A DNA stretch of 64,000 nucleotides from Hyphomicrobiales bacterium (GCA_900472295.1 UCIA01000019.1:35424-99423); one strand, 5' to 3'; shown: positions 1 through 8,959, counted from the first letter of the stretch. The notes: generated by a model from the letters alone, not told the origin. A program made the numbers and translations.

Positions 1-764
1 AGGGCCTGCACCTCCTCTGGCTGTCTGGAAATATCGAAGGAAGGGCGGAAATAGGCTAAGTTAAGGGCATTACGGATAAACCCCGTGCGACGGCTCTTGT
101 CGGGTCGCACTGTGGGCGGAAGCCGATCGAGGTAGGCGACATAGTCGGACAGATCGTCCTTGACCGCCCGCATCTCGAGAGCCAGCGTCCAAACGCCTGC
201 ATCTTCGGCCCTTTTGGCGAGCCGCGACTTTGCCTCGTCATCGAGATCGGACAGCGCCTGGGCGATGCCTTTGGCGGCCTGCGATGCCTGGCCAGGATCC
301 GACGTCTGCAGGCGCCCCAGTTCGCCCAGCAGCCAGTCACCATCATCCTCGATGACAAGCGCACGCAAGGTAGATTGACCAAGCTGTGGCACAACCGACT
401 TCGCGTTGGGCGGCGGTTGCATGGCGGCAATCATCGCCGCCCGATCCGGCGTTTTTGCATAGGCAAGCCTGAGGTCGACGATGCGCTGGGGCGGATGGCT
501 GCGCTTTTCCAGATCGGCCAGCAGCGCTGAGCCTTTGGTATAGCCGAGGCCGCCATAGCGTATCTTCAGATAGGCAGCGTCGTCGCCATAACGGTCGCGC
601 CAGAAGTTCGGAAATGTTGCCGGTTCGGCAAGCAGGAAATCGCCTGCATCCAGAATGGTTGGCGCGTGGGTGCAGGTGCTGGGCTCTGTCTGCGCGGCGG
701 CCGCCGACGACGTCGGCGCAATCCCCAAGATCGCCGCTATGACTGCAAGAACTTGCCAACGCAT
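1..764 (-). CDS. Exported protein of unknown function, cut by the left edge
   Basis: A minus-strand frame stays open from an ATG at 764 to the window edge, 254 visible codons without a stop. The start is preceded by GGAGGG at good spacing. The N-terminus (MRWQVLAVIAAILGIAPTSSAA) is a typical Sec signal peptide, so the mature protein should be periplasmic or secreted. The visible part is soluble and rich in Ala, Asp and Leu, with stretches such as LSDLDDEAKSRLAKRAEDAG that suggest helical repeats. I do not recognise a family. The C-terminus lies outside the window. It is transcribed divergently from the hydrolase gene at 925. The frame is well supported by codon phase, signal peptide and ribosome-binding site; the function is open. 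Confidence 0.75.
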   Translation of the reverse strand, partial: MRWQVLAVIAAILGIAPTSSAAAAQTEPSTCTHAPTILDAGDFLLAEPATFPNFWRDRYGDDAAYLKIRYGGLGYTKGSALLADLEKRSHPPQRIVDLRLAYAKTPDRAAMIAAMQPPPNAKSVVPQLGQSTLRALVIEDDGDWLLGELGRLQTSDPGQASQAAKGIAQALSDLDDEAKSRLAKRAEDAGVWTLALEMRAVKDDLSDYVAYLDRLPPTVRPDKSRRTGFIRNALNLAYFRPSFDISRQPEEVQA

Positions 765-924
765 GGGAGGCCCTCCGTTCTGCTGCATGATCGTACACCG
801 GAAATCATCGCCCGCACCAGCGTCCGGCATTTTTGGCCGAGACAGGCATCCGCCCGCCAAATGCTTGCGCCGCAGGACCTCGTCCCTATTTAGCAAGGAC
901 AGAAACCTGCCGGAGCAGAAAACC

Positions 925-1935
925 TTGGCCGCGAGAAAGAGAGCTGCCAACCGCTATTACAGCGGCCCGCCCAGCGATCATTTCGACGGCACTCTGTTCT
1001 TCAACCCCGATGGCCAGATGCCCGGCCGCTTCACCGATCTGCTCAAATGGCAGCTGAGCGGCCAGCGTTCGAAATGGCCGGCAGCCAATCCGAGCCCGTT
1101 TGAACCAACGGAACCGGCGCCACGCGTCGACGGCGGCGGGCTGCGTCTGACCATGGTCGGCCATTCGACGCTGCTGATCCAGACCGCCGGCCTCAACATC
1201 CTGACCGACCCGGTATGGTCGCCGCGCGTCTCGCCGCTGTCCTTTGCCGGACCCAGGCGCGTCAATCCGCCGGGCATCGCCTTTTCCCAATTGCCGCCGA
1301 TCGACCTGGTGCTGGTCAGCCACAACCACTACGATCATCTCGACCTCGCCACGCTCAAGCGGCTGAAGGCGAAGCATGATCCGCAAGTGCTGACGCCACT
1401 CGGCAATGACGCCATCATCAATGCTGCCGTACCCAGCATGCGGCTGACCGCGCATGACTGGGGCGAGCGCATCGAGATCGCCAAGGACATCGCCATCCAT
1501 GTCGAGCCGGTGCATCACTGGTCGGCGCGCGGCGCACGCGACCGCCGCATGGCGCTGTGGGCCGGCTTCGTGGTCGAAACCCCTGATGGAAATATCTATT
1601 TCGCCGGCGATACCGGCTTCCATGGCGGCGCCAACTACCGGCTGATGGCTGAGAAGCATGGCGGCTTTCGCCTCGCCATCCTGCCGATCGGCGCCTATGA
1701 GCCGCGCTGGTTCATGGCGCCGCAGCACCAGAATCCGGAGGAGGCGGTGCAAGGCATGCAGCTCGCCAACGCGGCTCACGCCGCCGGCTGCCACTGGGGC
1801 ACCTTCCGGCTCACCGACGAACCGATCGACGAGCCAGCCCAAAGGCTGGCCGAGGCGCTTGAGGCGCAAGGCGTGCCGCAGGAGAGGTTCCGTGCCCTGC
1901 GGCCGGGCGAGATCTGGGACGTGCCGAGCGCCTAG
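925..1935 (+). CDS. Metallo-beta-lactamase-fold hydrolase (NAPE-PLD/UlaG-like)
   Basis: A predicted metal-dependent hydrolase of the metallo-beta-lactamase superfamily (COG2220; N-acyl-phosphatidylethanolamine phospholipase D-like group). The zinc-binding motif SHNHYDHLD is present, followed by a histidine in VEPVHHWSARG, the FAGDTGFHGG aspartate and a late H-W-G motif (GCHWGTFRL). These supply the usual ligands for a dinuclear metal site. No signal peptide follows the start I chose, so it is probably cytoplasmic. I chose the TTG at 925 because CGGAG lies 9 nt upstream and the family-conserved sequence RYYSGPPSDHFDG follows soon after. An ATG at 787 is in frame but would add a poorly conserved extension. 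The substrate is unknown. Confidence 0.85.
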   Translation: MAARKRAANRYYSGPPSDHFDGTLFFNPDGQMPGRFTDLLKWQLSGQRSKWPAANPSPFEPTEPAPRVDGGGLRLTMVGHSTLLIQTAGLNILTDPVWSPRVSPLSFAGPRRVNPPGIAFSQLPPIDLVLVSHNHYDHLDLATLKRLKAKHDPQVLTPLGNDAIINAAVPSMRLTAHDWGERIEIAKDIAIHVEPVHHWSARGARDRRMALWAGFVVETPDGNIYFAGDTGFHGGANYRLMAEKHGGFRLAILPIGAYEPRWFMAPQHQNPEEAVQGMQLANAAHAAGCHWGTFRLTDEPIDEPAQRLAEALEAQGVPQERFRALRPGEIWDVPSA

Positions 1936-1998
1936 GGAAGGAACCCAACTTGCCGAAACGCGTTGTTTGCGCAACGCAATTTTGCCCGGAGCCTTGCC

Positions 1999-2160
1999 AT
2001 GATCAAATGGATCATCATTCTTCTGATCGTTGCGGCCGCCGCTAGCCTGCTCGGCATGCCGGCGCTGGCGGGAGCCGCCGCCACCGGCGCACGCGTCCTC
2101 ATCGGCATCGTTCTCGTCATCTTCCTGCTGATCGTGCTCGGCGTTTTCGCAATAACCTAG
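1999..2160 (+). CDS. DUF1328 (YtjA-type) small membrane protein
   Basis: A 53-residue protein made almost entirely of two hydrophobic segments (MIKWIIILLIVAAAASLLG and a second from about residue 30 to the C-terminus) separated by GMPALAGAAATGA. This matches the DUF1328 family of tiny inner-membrane proteins, often linked to envelope or general stress, whose role is unknown. CGGAGCC lies just upstream of the ATG at 1999, which decides this start over an in-frame ATG at 1963. It stands between the hydrolase gene and dapF, 72 bp before dapF, and may be cotranscribed with it. Confidence 0.8.
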   Translation: MIKWIIILLIVAAAASLLGMPALAGAAATGARVLIGIVLVIFLLIVLGVFAIT

Positions 2161-2232
2161 ACGCAGCTCACACTGGTAATTCCCGCCCGTTTCCGCCATA
2201 TACCGGCGAAACGGACAGGAATTCCCTGAGAC

Positions 2233-3117
2233 ATGGCAGGCACTGCCCCCTTCGCCAAGATGAACGGCATCGGCAACGAGATCATCGTTGCCGATATGCG
2301 CGGCCGTGCCGACAAGGTCACGCCGGCGTCGGCCGTGGCGCTGAACGCCGATGCGGCGACCAGATTCGACCAGATCATGGCCATCCACGATGCGCGCACG
2401 CCTGGCACCGCGTTTTACATCGACATATTGAATTCCGACGGCTCGGGCGCGCAGGCCTGCGGCAACGGTATGCGCTGCGTCGTCCAGGCGCTGGCGGCTG
2501 AGACCGGCCAGAAGACTTTCACCTTCGAGACCCGCGCCGGCATACTCAACGCCGTCGAGCATGCCGACGGCACCATCTCGGTCGACATGGGCACGCCGCG
2601 CTTCGGCTGGCAGGACATTCCGCTGGCCGAGGAATTCCGCGACACCCGCATGATCGAGCTGCAGATCGGCCCGATCGACGCGCCGGTGCTGCATTCGCCC
2701 TCGGCTCTCTCGATGGGCAATCCGCACGCCATCTTCTGGGTCGACAACGATGTCTGGTCCTATGAGCTCGAGCGCTTCGGCCCGCTGCTCGAAAACCACC
2801 CGATCTTCCCCGAGCGCGCCAACATCACCATCGCCCAGGTGACGTCGCCGGAGACGATGATCATCCGCACCTGGGAGCGCGGGGCCGGCCTGACCAAGGC
2901 CTGCGGGTCGGCCGCTTGCGCTGCGGTAGTCGCAGCCGCCCGCACTAGGCGTACCGGCCGCAGCGTTACGCTGATGACGCCGGGCGGCGGCTCGCTGCAT
3001 GTCGAATGGCGCGACGACGATCACGTCATCCTGACCGGCGCTGCCGAATGGGAATTTTCCGGCAGCTTCGATCCGTCGACCGGCACATGGGCCCGCGACA
3101 CCGAAAGCGCGGCCTGA
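2233..3117 (+). CDS. dapF: Diaminopimelate epimerase
   Basis: Converts LL-2,6-diaminopimelate to the meso form, the last shared step before lysine and peptidoglycan cross-link precursors. It is a cytoplasmic, PLP-independent epimerase. At 294 residues it has the usual length, with two duplicated halves each carrying one catalytic cysteine: C76 in QACGNGMRC and C224 in [10 protein letters not shown]. The substrate-binding KMNGIGNE motif is near the N-terminus. AGGA upstream fits the ATG at 2233. The stop overlaps the mtaB start by one base (TGATG), so dapF and mtaB are translationally coupled. The dapF-mtaB-ftsY order is common in Rhizobiales. Confidence 0.97.
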   Translation: MAGTAPFAKMNGIGNEIIVADMRGRADKVTPASAVALNADAATRFDQIMAIHDARTPGTAFYIDILNSDGSGAQACGNGMRCVVQALAAETGQKTFTFETRAGILNAVEHADGTISVDMGTPRFGWQDIPLAEEFRDTRMIELQIGPIDAPVLHSPSALSMGNPHAIFWVDNDVWSYELERFGPLLENHPIFPERANITIAQVTSPETMIIRTWERGAGLTKACGSAACAAVVAAARTRRTGRSVTLMTPGGGSLHVEWRDDDHVILTGAAEWEFSGSFDPSTGTWARDTESAA

Positions 3118-4430
3118 TGTCTGCGCTTGAAAAAGGCCCCATCTCCAGCAGTATCGACGTCGTCACCTTCGGCTGCCGTCTCAACACCTATGAATCCGAA
3201 GTGATGCGCCGCGAAGCCGAGAGCGCCGGCCTCGGCGCACTCAAGGGCGGCGCCATCATCTTCAACACTTGCGCCGTCACCTCGGAAGCGGTGCGCCAGG
3301 CCAAGCAGTCGATCCGCAAAGCCCGCCGCGAAAACCCGGCGGCGCGCATCATCGTCACCGGCTGCGCGGCGCAGACCGAACCGCAGAATTTTGCCGCCAT
3401 GGACGAGGTCGACCTCGTGCTCGGCAATGAGGAGAAGCTCAAGGCCAACTCCTACCGCGCACTGCCGGATTTCGGCGTCAACGACACCGAGAAGGCGCGC
3501 GTCAACGACATCTTTTCCGTGCGTGAGACCGCTGGCCACATGGTCGACGCCATCGAGGGCAGGGCGCGCGCTTTCGTCCAGGTGCAGAATGGCTGCGACC
3601 ATCGCTGCACCTTCTGCATCATCCCTTACGGCCGCGGCAATTCGCGCTCGGTGCCGATGGGCGCCGTGGTCGAGCAGGTCAAGAGGCTGGCCGGCAACGG
3701 CTATGCCGAGATCGTGCTGACCGGCGTCGACATGACCTCTTTCGGCGCCGACCTGCCGGGCGCGCCAAAGCTTGGCAAACTGGTGAAGACCATCCTCAGG
3801 CAGGTACCCGACGTAAAACGCCTGCGGCTATCCTCCATCGATTCCATCGAGGCCGACGACGATCTGCTCGACGCCATCGCCACCGAGCCCAGGCTGATGC
3901 CGCATCTGCATCTGTCGCTGCAATCGGGCGACGACATGATCTTGAAGCGCATGAAGCGCAGGCATCTGCGCGACCAGTCGATCCGCTTCTGCGAGGATGT
4001 GCGCAAGCTGCGCCCTGGTATCGTCTTCGGCGCCGACATCATTGCCGGCTTCCCGACCGAGACCGAGGATATGTTCGAGAATTCGATAAAGATCGTCGAG
4101 GAGTGCGGGCTGACGCATCTGCACGTCTTCCCGTTTTCGCCGCGCGAAGGCACGCCCGCCGCCCGCATGCCGCAGGTCCGCCGCGAACTGGTCAAGCAGC
4201 GCGCTGCAAGGTTGCGTGCCGCCGGCGAGGCCGCCTACCGCCGTCATCTCGCATCGCTTCCCGGAACGCGTCAGTCGATCCTGATCGAGCGCGACGGCCT
4301 CGGCCGCACCGAGGGATTCACGCTCGCCGCGCTCGGCACGGGCGCGCCGGGTGAAATCGTCGAGGCAGATATAATCGGCCATGACGGCGCGCGCCTGATG
4401 GCAGCCCCGCTCACCGCCCGCGCCGCCTGA
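3117..4430 (+). CDS. mtaB: tRNA t6A37 methylthiotransferase MtaB
   Basis: Radical-SAM enzyme that adds a methylthio group to N6-threonylcarbamoyladenosine at tRNA position 37 (ms2t6A), improving decoding of ANN codons. The 437-residue protein has the N-terminal UPF0004 domain with its three cluster cysteines (FGCRLN, NTCAVT, TGCAAQ). The radical-SAM domain has C160, C164 and C167 in GCDHRCTFC, which bind a second 4Fe-4S cluster, and a C-terminal TRAM-like region follows. The start at 3117 overlaps the dapF stop by one base; in-frame upstream codons lie inside dapF and are unlikely. ftsY starts 13 nt downstream, so the three genes look like one operon. Confidence 0.95.
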   Translation: MSALEKGPISSSIDVVTFGCRLNTYESEVMRREAESAGLGALKGGAIIFNTCAVTSEAVRQAKQSIRKARRENPAARIIVTGCAAQTEPQNFAAMDEVDLVLGNEEKLKANSYRALPDFGVNDTEKARVNDIFSVRETAGHMVDAIEGRARAFVQVQNGCDHRCTFCIIPYGRGNSRSVPMGAVVEQVKRLAGNGYAEIVLTGVDMTSFGADLPGAPKLGKLVKTILRQVPDVKRLRLSSIDSIEADDDLLDAIATEPRLMPHLHLSLQSGDDMILKRMKRRHLRDQSIRFCEDVRKLRPGIVFGADIIAGFPTETEDMFENSIKIVEECGLTHLHVFPFSPREGTPAARMPQVRRELVKQRAARLRAAGEAAYRRHLASLPGTRQSILIERDGLGRTEGFTLAALGTGAPGEIVEADIIGHDGARLMAAPLTARAA

Positions 4431-4443
4431 GGACGATTGAAGC

Positions 4444-5838
4444 ATGGCCGGTTTTTTCAAGAAGATATTTTCGTTCGGCAAGAAGGAAGTCGTCGAGGAC
4501 AAGATCGACGAAACCGCCCCGCTGCCGCCGATCAAATGGGAAGCGCTGGAAGCGCTGAAGCCGGCGGCCGAGCCAGTCGTTCCGGAATTCTTGAAGCGCG
4601 AGGAGCCAGAGGCGCCAGCGCCCCACCCTCCCCTCGATGGGGAGGGTCGACGCGAAGCGGCGGGGTGGGGTGATGGCGCCGGCGCCGGTCACCCCCACCC
4701 CCGAGCTGCGCTCGGGACCTCCCCCATTGAGGGGGAGGTAAAGCGCACGCCGGTCGAAGCTGTACCCGCGCCGGTTGAAGCCAAGCCCATCGTTGGCGAG
4801 ATAGCGCCCGCGCCAGCCTCGCAGCCTTCGCCTGAGCCAAAACCAGCTCCCGGCAAGGTGACCGTCACCAAGAAGGTCGAGCAGAAGGCCGAGCCGGTCA
4901 AAGCCCCCGAACCAGCGCCGCGGCGCTCCTGGTTCCAGCGCATGCGCGACGGGCTGGCCCGCTCGTCGAAAGAACTCACCGGCAACATCGCCGGCGTCTT
5001 CACCAAGCGAAAGCTCGACGAGGAGACCCTGCAGGATTTGGAGGACGTGCTGATCCGCGCCGATCTCGGCATGGAAACGGCCTTGCGCGTCACCGATGCG
5101 CTCGCTGCCAGCCGTTACGGCAAGGATGTCTCCGACACGGATGTCCGCACCATCATGGCGGCCGAGGTGGAGAAGGTGCTGACCCATGTCGCCATGCCGC
5201 TGGAGCTCGACCTCTCGCACAAGCCGCATGTCATCCTGGTGGTCGGCGTCAACGGCACCGGCAAGACCACGACCATCGGCAAGCTGGCGGCGAAACTGAC
5301 CGATGGCGGCCTGTCTGTGATGCTTGCTGCCGGCGACACCTTCCGCGCCGCCGCGATCGAGCAGCTGAAAATCTGGGGCGAACGGACGAAATCGCCGGTC
5401 ATCGCCTCCAAGATCGGCGCCGATGCGGCAGGCCTTGCCTATGATGCCTTCGAGCGAGCGAAAGAGGCCGGCTCGGATGTGCTGATCATCGACACCGCCG
5501 GCCGGCTGCAGAACAAGACCGAGCTGATGGCGGAGCTGGAAAAGATCGTGCGTGTGCTGGGCAAACTCGATCCCGAAGCGCCGCACACCGTGCTGCAGAC
5601 GGTCGACGCCACCACCGGCCAGAATGCGCTCAACCAGGTCGAGATCTTCCGCAACATCGCCGGCGTCAACGGTCTGGTGATGACCAAGCTGGACGGCACG
5701 GCGCGCGGCGGTATTCTGGTGGCGATCGCGGCAAAGCACAAACTACCGGTCTATTTCATCGGCGTCGGCGAACAGGTCGACGACCTCGAACCATTCTCAG
5801 CCAGCGAATTCGCCAGGGCGATCGCGGGCGTAGCGTAA
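4444..5838 (+). CDS. ftsY: Signal recognition particle receptor FtsY
   Basis: SRP receptor GTPase that docks Ffh-bound ribosome-nascent chains at the inner membrane. The 464-residue protein has an acidic/proline-rich A domain (about 1-160), then the N domain and the G domain. The P-loop GVNGTGKTTT is at 268-277, followed by DTAGR and TKLDGTARGG. GAGGA upstream supports the ATG at 4444. Oddly, codons 60-99 of the A domain are a GC-rich palindromic repeat (4621-4740) read in frame, encoding a Pro/Gly/His/Arg-rich stretch unlike the acidic surroundings. The A domain is the variable part of FtsY, so function is probably kept. Partner ffh lies at 40.3 kb in this window. Confidence 0.97.
   Translation: MAGFFKKIFSFGKKEVVEDKIDETAPLPPIKWEALEALKPAAEPVVPEFLKREEPEAPAPHPPLDGEGRREAAGWGDGAGAGHPHPRAALGTSPIEGEVKRTPVEAVPAPVEAKPIVGEIAPAPASQPSPEPKPAPGKVTVTKKVEQKAEPVKAPEPAPRRSWFQRMRDGLARSSKELTGNIAGVFTKRKLDEETLQDLEDVLIRADLGMETALRVTDALAASRYGKDVSDTDVRTIMAAEVEKVLTHVAMPLELDLSHKPHVILVVGVNGTGKTTTIGKLAAKLTDGGLSVMLAAGDTFRAAAIEQLKIWGERTKSPVIASKIGADAAGLAYDAFERAKEAGSDVLIIDTAGRLQNKTELMAELEKIVRVLGKLDPEAPHTVLQTVDATTGQNALNQVEIFRNIAGVNGLVMTKLDGTARGGILVAIAAKHKLPVYFIGVGEQVDDLEPFSASEFARAIAGVA
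4621..4740 (+). repeat. Palindromic repeat inserted in frame in ftsY
   Basis: 120 bp (exactly 40 codons) made of two short inverted repeats: CTCCCCTCGATGGGGAG and CCTCCCCCATTGAGGGGGAGG, joined by a GC-rich spacer with GCTGCGCTCGGGAC. The same kind of sequence (CTCCCCNNNNGGGGAG arms) occurs between genes elsewhere here, for example 9360-9512 and 11072-11228. It contains no stop in the ftsY frame and its length is a multiple of three. Confidence 0.75.
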
Positions 5839-5899
5839 CAGGCAATGATCCCGAAGAGCTGCCGGCTTTTTGGACAAGATCATGCGTCAGAAGGAAGTC

Positions 5900-6565
5900 A
5901 TGAACCCACCCATCCTCGAACGCGACCCGTCCGATCCTCGCCGTAAGGCCCTGAATCCGGGCCTGAAGGTTTTGCTCGAACTCGGACCCGGCCTGGTGTT
6001 CTTCTTCACCACCATTCGCGGCGCCTGGCTGACCGAAAAGTTTCCGATCCTCACCCATATCGGCGAGCCGATCCTGATCGCGACGGCCTTTTTCATGGTG
6101 GCGACGGCCCTGTCCCTCGCCGTCTCGTGGATCCTGACGCGCAGCTGGCCGATCATGCCGCTGGTCTCGGCCGTCGTCGTTTTTGTGTTCGGCGCGCTGG
6201 CGCTTTATTTGCAAGACAAGACCTTCGCTTTCATGAAGCCGACCATCATCAACACCTTGTTTGGCGCGACGCTGCTTGGCGGGCTGGCATTTGGCAGGTC
6301 ATTGCTCGGCTATGTCTTCGATTCTGCCTTTCAGCTCGATGCCGAAGGCTGGCGCAAACTCACCTTCCGCTGGGGACTGTTCTTTCTCGTCCTGGCGGTA
6401 ATGAACGAAGTGATGTGGCGCAATTTTTCCGAGGCGACCTGGCTCTATTACAAGGTCTGGGGCACGATCCCGCTCACGCTGGCCTTCACCATCAGCCAGA
6501 TGCCGCTGATCCTGCGCCATTCGCTCGAGGAAAAGACCGCGAAAGAAGAGCAGGCCGGCAAATAG
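5900..6565 (+). CDS. yciB: Septation/inner-membrane protein YciB (IspZ family)
   Basis: A 221-residue polytopic inner-membrane protein of the intracellular septation protein A family, which in enterics contacts cell-elongation and division proteins. About five hydrophobic segments are visible, including [35 protein letters not shown] and [17 protein letters not shown]. The family-typical [20 protein letters not shown] stretch is near the C-terminus, followed by a charged tail (EEKTAKEEQ). I chose the ATG at 5900, preceded by AAGGAAG; an ATG at 5882 without a good ribosome-binding site is also in frame. The gene lies 61 bp after ftsY on the same strand, an arrangement also seen in other Rhizobiales. 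Confidence 0.9.
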   Translation: MNPPILERDPSDPRRKALNPGLKVLLELGPGLVFFFTTIRGAWLTEKFPILTHIGEPILIATAFFMVATALSLAVSWILTRSWPIMPLVSAVVVFVFGALALYLQDKTFAFMKPTIINTLFGATLLGGLAFGRSLLGYVFDSAFQLDAEGWRKLTFRWGLFFLVLAVMNEVMWRNFSEATWLYYKVWGTIPLTLAFTISQMPLILRHSLEEKTAKEEQAGK

Positions 6566-6631
6566 AGCAATTCCGGGAAGGTCGAGGAGCGGTTTTCCCA
6601 AAGGAATTGAGTTGGAACAGGAGGAGACGGG

Positions 6632-7252
6632 ATGGAATTCGTCACCACAAGCGACGAGTTGAGGACGATCTACAAGACGCCGCGGCCGACCGACGCCTCG
6701 ATGCGCAAGGAGCTCCGGGCGCTCGACGGCCACTGCCGCTCCTTTATCGGCAAGAGCCCCTTCGTGCTGATCGGTTCTTCCGACGGCGCCGGCAATTCCG
6801 ACGTGACGCCCCGAGGCGACAAACCCGGCTTCGCCCTTATCCTCGACGACAAAACCATCGCCATCCCCGACCGGCCCGGCAACAACCGGCTGGACACGCT
6901 GGAAAACATCCTGCTCAACCCTTCTGTCGGGTTGCTGTTCCTCATCCCCGGCATGAACGAGACGCTGCGCATCAATGGCGACGCCCGCATCACCGTCGAT
7001 GATGGGCTGCGCGAGCGCCTCGCCGTCGACGGCAAGCTACCGCAAAGCATCGTCGTGGTCAGCGTCAAGGCCGCCTACATGCACTGCGCCAAGGCATTCA
7101 TGCGCTCCGATCTGTGGAAGCCGGACAGCTGGTACGACCGCGCGACACTGCCGACGCTGGGGAAGATCCTGTCCGACCAGATGGCCCATGCCGAAACGGT
7201 CGACGACTTCGACCGCTCACTGGACGACGCCTACAGCAAGACCATGTGGTAG
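6632..7252 (+). CDS. PPOX-type FMN-dependent flavoprotein (MSMEG_1061-like)
   Basis: A 206-residue protein of the pyridoxamine-5'-phosphate-oxidase-like split-barrel fold, closest to the MSMEG_1061/DR2398 type. Visible features are the N-terminal SFIGKSPFVLIGSSDGAGNSDVTPRGD strand region, the FMN-contacting NNRLDTLENIL segment, a G-M-N-E-TLRINGDA strand and the C-terminal MHCAKAFMRSDLW. It probably binds FMN or F420 and reduces a small molecule; the substrate is unknown. A strong GGAGGA precedes the ATG at 6632. It is 66 bp downstream of yciB and 47 bp upstream of another flavin reductase, so the two redox genes may be cotranscribed. Confidence 0.88.
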   Translation: MEFVTTSDELRTIYKTPRPTDASMRKELRALDGHCRSFIGKSPFVLIGSSDGAGNSDVTPRGDKPGFALILDDKTIAIPDRPGNNRLDTLENILLNPSVGLLFLIPGMNETLRINGDARITVDDGLRERLAVDGKLPQSIVVVSVKAAYMHCAKAFMRSDLWKPDSWYDRATLPTLGKILSDQMAHAETVDDFDRSLDDAYSKTMW

Positions 7253-7299
7253 ATTTCGGGCACGATTCGTCCATCCGAGTCCCTTGCCCGGTTTTCCCC

Positions 7300-7833
7300 G
7301 TGATCGACATCCTCGCCATTTCCGGCAGCCTGCGCGCCGCCTCGACCAATTCGGCGCTGCTTGCTTCTGTCGCGCGCAACGCCCCGCCCGGATGCACCAT
7401 CAGCATCTATGACGGGCTTGGCCGGCTGCCGATCTTCAATCCGGACGACGAAGGCGAGCACACGCCACCGGAGGCATCAAGGCTGATCGAGGCCGTCACC
7501 AGCGCCGACGGCATCATCGTCTCCTGTCCGGAATATGCGCATGGCGTGCCCGGCGGCATGAAGAACGCGCTCGACTGGCTGGTCTCGCGCGACGCCGCCG
7601 TCGGCAAGCCGGCCATGCTGGTGCACGCCTCGCCCCGCTCGCTCTACGCCCGCGCCGCACTGGCCGAGATCATGCGCACGATGTCGTTTGCGCTGTATGA
7701 GGACGCGTTGCTGGAGATTGCCTTGCTGGGCAAGAAGCCGCCGGAGGTGGAGGCGATCCTGGCGGGACCGGAGAATGTGCTGGCGATGCGGGAAGCCGTG
7801 CAAGCCTTCGTGGGGTTTATTCAGGCGCGTTGA
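7300..7833 (+). CDS. NAD(P)H-dependent FMN reductase
   Basis: A 177-residue flavodoxin-fold reductase (NADPH-dependent FMN reductase/chromate reductase family). The phosphate-binding loop is at the extreme N-terminus (ILAISGSLRAASTNSALL), and the family motif SCPEYAHGVPGGMKNALDWL sits at about 80-100. It should transfer hydride from NAD(P)H to bound FMN and on to quinones, metals or azo compounds. The GTG at 7300 is the only start that puts the flavodoxin strand at the N-terminus; the ribosome-binding site is weak. It follows the PPOX-type gene by 47 bp. Confidence 0.88.
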   Translation: MIDILAISGSLRAASTNSALLASVARNAPPGCTISIYDGLGRLPIFNPDDEGEHTPPEASRLIEAVTSADGIIVSCPEYAHGVPGGMKNALDWLVSRDAAVGKPAMLVHASPRSLYARAALAEIMRTMSFALYEDALLEIALLGKKPPEVEAILAGPENVLAMREAVQAFVGFIQAR

Positions 7834-7857
7834 TGCTAAGCTGTGGCCAAACGCGCG

Positions 7858-7917
7858 TTCGTCATCCTAGGGTCTCCGCGACGTCGCTTCGCGACTGCGT
7901 CGCCCTAGGATGACGAA
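7858..7917. repeat. 60-bp palindromic repeat, CGTCATCC family
   Basis: Near-perfect palindrome with outer arms TTCGTCATCCTAGGG and CCCTAGGATGACGAA around a GCGAAGCGACGTCGC-type centre. It lies between convergent genes (FMN reductase and SMP-30 protein), where it could serve as a bidirectional terminator. Related copies: 15967-16197, 54860-54920, 55993-56153. Confidence 0.85.
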
Positions 7918-7980
7918 GGAAAAGGGCTACGCCTAACCCTCTCACCATCAAAGGCTGCCAGACAAGGGCTTCCAGCAACC

Positions 7981-8901
7981 TCAAAAGGTCTTGGCGCCGT
8001 TCACCATCAGTCGCACCATATAGAGCGACGTCGTGCCGGCGATGTAGAGGCAGTTCAGCTTGTTGCCGCCGAACACGCAATTGGCGGTGACTTCCGGCAC
8101 CCTGACCTTGCCGATCAGCGTGCCGTCGGGATCGTAGCAATGGATGCCGTCGGCGGCACTGGTCCAGATGCGGCCGGCCTCGTCGAGCCGGAAGCCGTCG
8201 AACAGGCCGGCCGTGCAGTCGGCGAACACCTTGCCGCCCGAGACCTTCTTGCCGTGCTTGCCGACGTTGAAGACCCGCATATGCGCGGGATTTTGCGCGC
8301 CATGCGTGCGGCCGGTATCGACGACATAGAGCTGGCTTTCGTCGAGCGAGAAGGCGAGGCCGTTAGGCCGCACCATGTCGGTAATGACGGCCTCGACCTC
8401 GCCTGTATCAGGGTCGACCCGATAGACATGGCAGGCGCCGATCTCGCTTTCGGCCTTGTCGCCCTCATAGTCGGTGTCGATGCCGTAGGAAGGATCGGTG
8501 AACCAGATCGAGCCGTCGGATTTCACCACCGCGTCGTTGGGCGAATTCAGCCGCTTGCCTTTCCATTTGGCCGCGATGGTGGTGACCGTGCCGTCATGCT
8601 CGGTGCGGCTGACGCGGCGGCCGGAATGCTCGCAAGAAACCAGCCGACCCTGCCGGTCGACGGTGTTGCCGTTGGAATTGCCGGAAGGCTGGCGGAACAC
8701 GCTGACGCTGCCGTCGGTCTCGTCGTAGCGCATCATGCGATTGTTGGGGATGTCGGACCAGATGACATAGCGGCCAGCGGCGAACCAGGCCGGACCTTCC
8801 GCCCACTGGCAGCCGGTAAACAGCTTTTCCACCCGGGCATTGCCATTGAACAGCCGCGCGAAACGCGGGTCGAGAACTTCGTAATAATCTGCAGCCGCCA
8901 T
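7981..8901 (-). CDS. SMP-30/gluconolactonase-type hydrolase
   Basis: A 306-residue six-bladed beta-propeller of the SMP-30/gluconolactonase/LRE-like family, which hydrolyses sugar lactones with a bound divalent metal. Visible markers are the metal-ligand glutamate in QWAEGPAW, NGNTVDRQGRLVSCEH, the SPNDAVVKSDGSIWFTDPSYG loop carrying the conserved Asn-Asp pair, and RPNGLAFSLDESQLYVVDT. No signal peptide is present, so it is cytoplasmic. GGAGGA sits directly before the ATG at 8901, which outranks upstream in-frame codons. It is a single gene; a perfect 12-bp palindrome about 60 bp upstream may be an operator. Confidence 0.92.
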   Translation of the reverse strand: MAAADYYEVLDPRFARLFNGNARVEKLFTGCQWAEGPAWFAAGRYVIWSDIPNNRMMRYDETDGSVSVFRQPSGNSNGNTVDRQGRLVSCEHSGRRVSRTEHDGTVTTIAAKWKGKRLNSPNDAVVKSDGSIWFTDPSYGIDTDYEGDKAESEIGACHVYRVDPDTGEVEAVITDMVRPNGLAFSLDESQLYVVDTGRTHGAQNPAHMRVFNVGKHGKKVSGGKVFADCTAGLFDGFRLDEAGRIWTSAADGIHCYDPDGTLIGKVRVPEVTANCVFGGNKLNCLYIAGTTSLYMVRLMVNGAKTF

Positions 8902-8959
8902 GCTTTTCCTCCGGACAATAGGCAGCGGGATCAAGCCAGCCCATGCGACCGAAGGCAAT

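Noticed and set aside
886..3024. Open frame of 712 codons on the minus strand
   Set aside because: It is antisense to the hydrolase, DUF1328 and dapF genes, with Arg/His/Gln-rich composition and no motif. High-GC codon bias keeps the antisense frame open.
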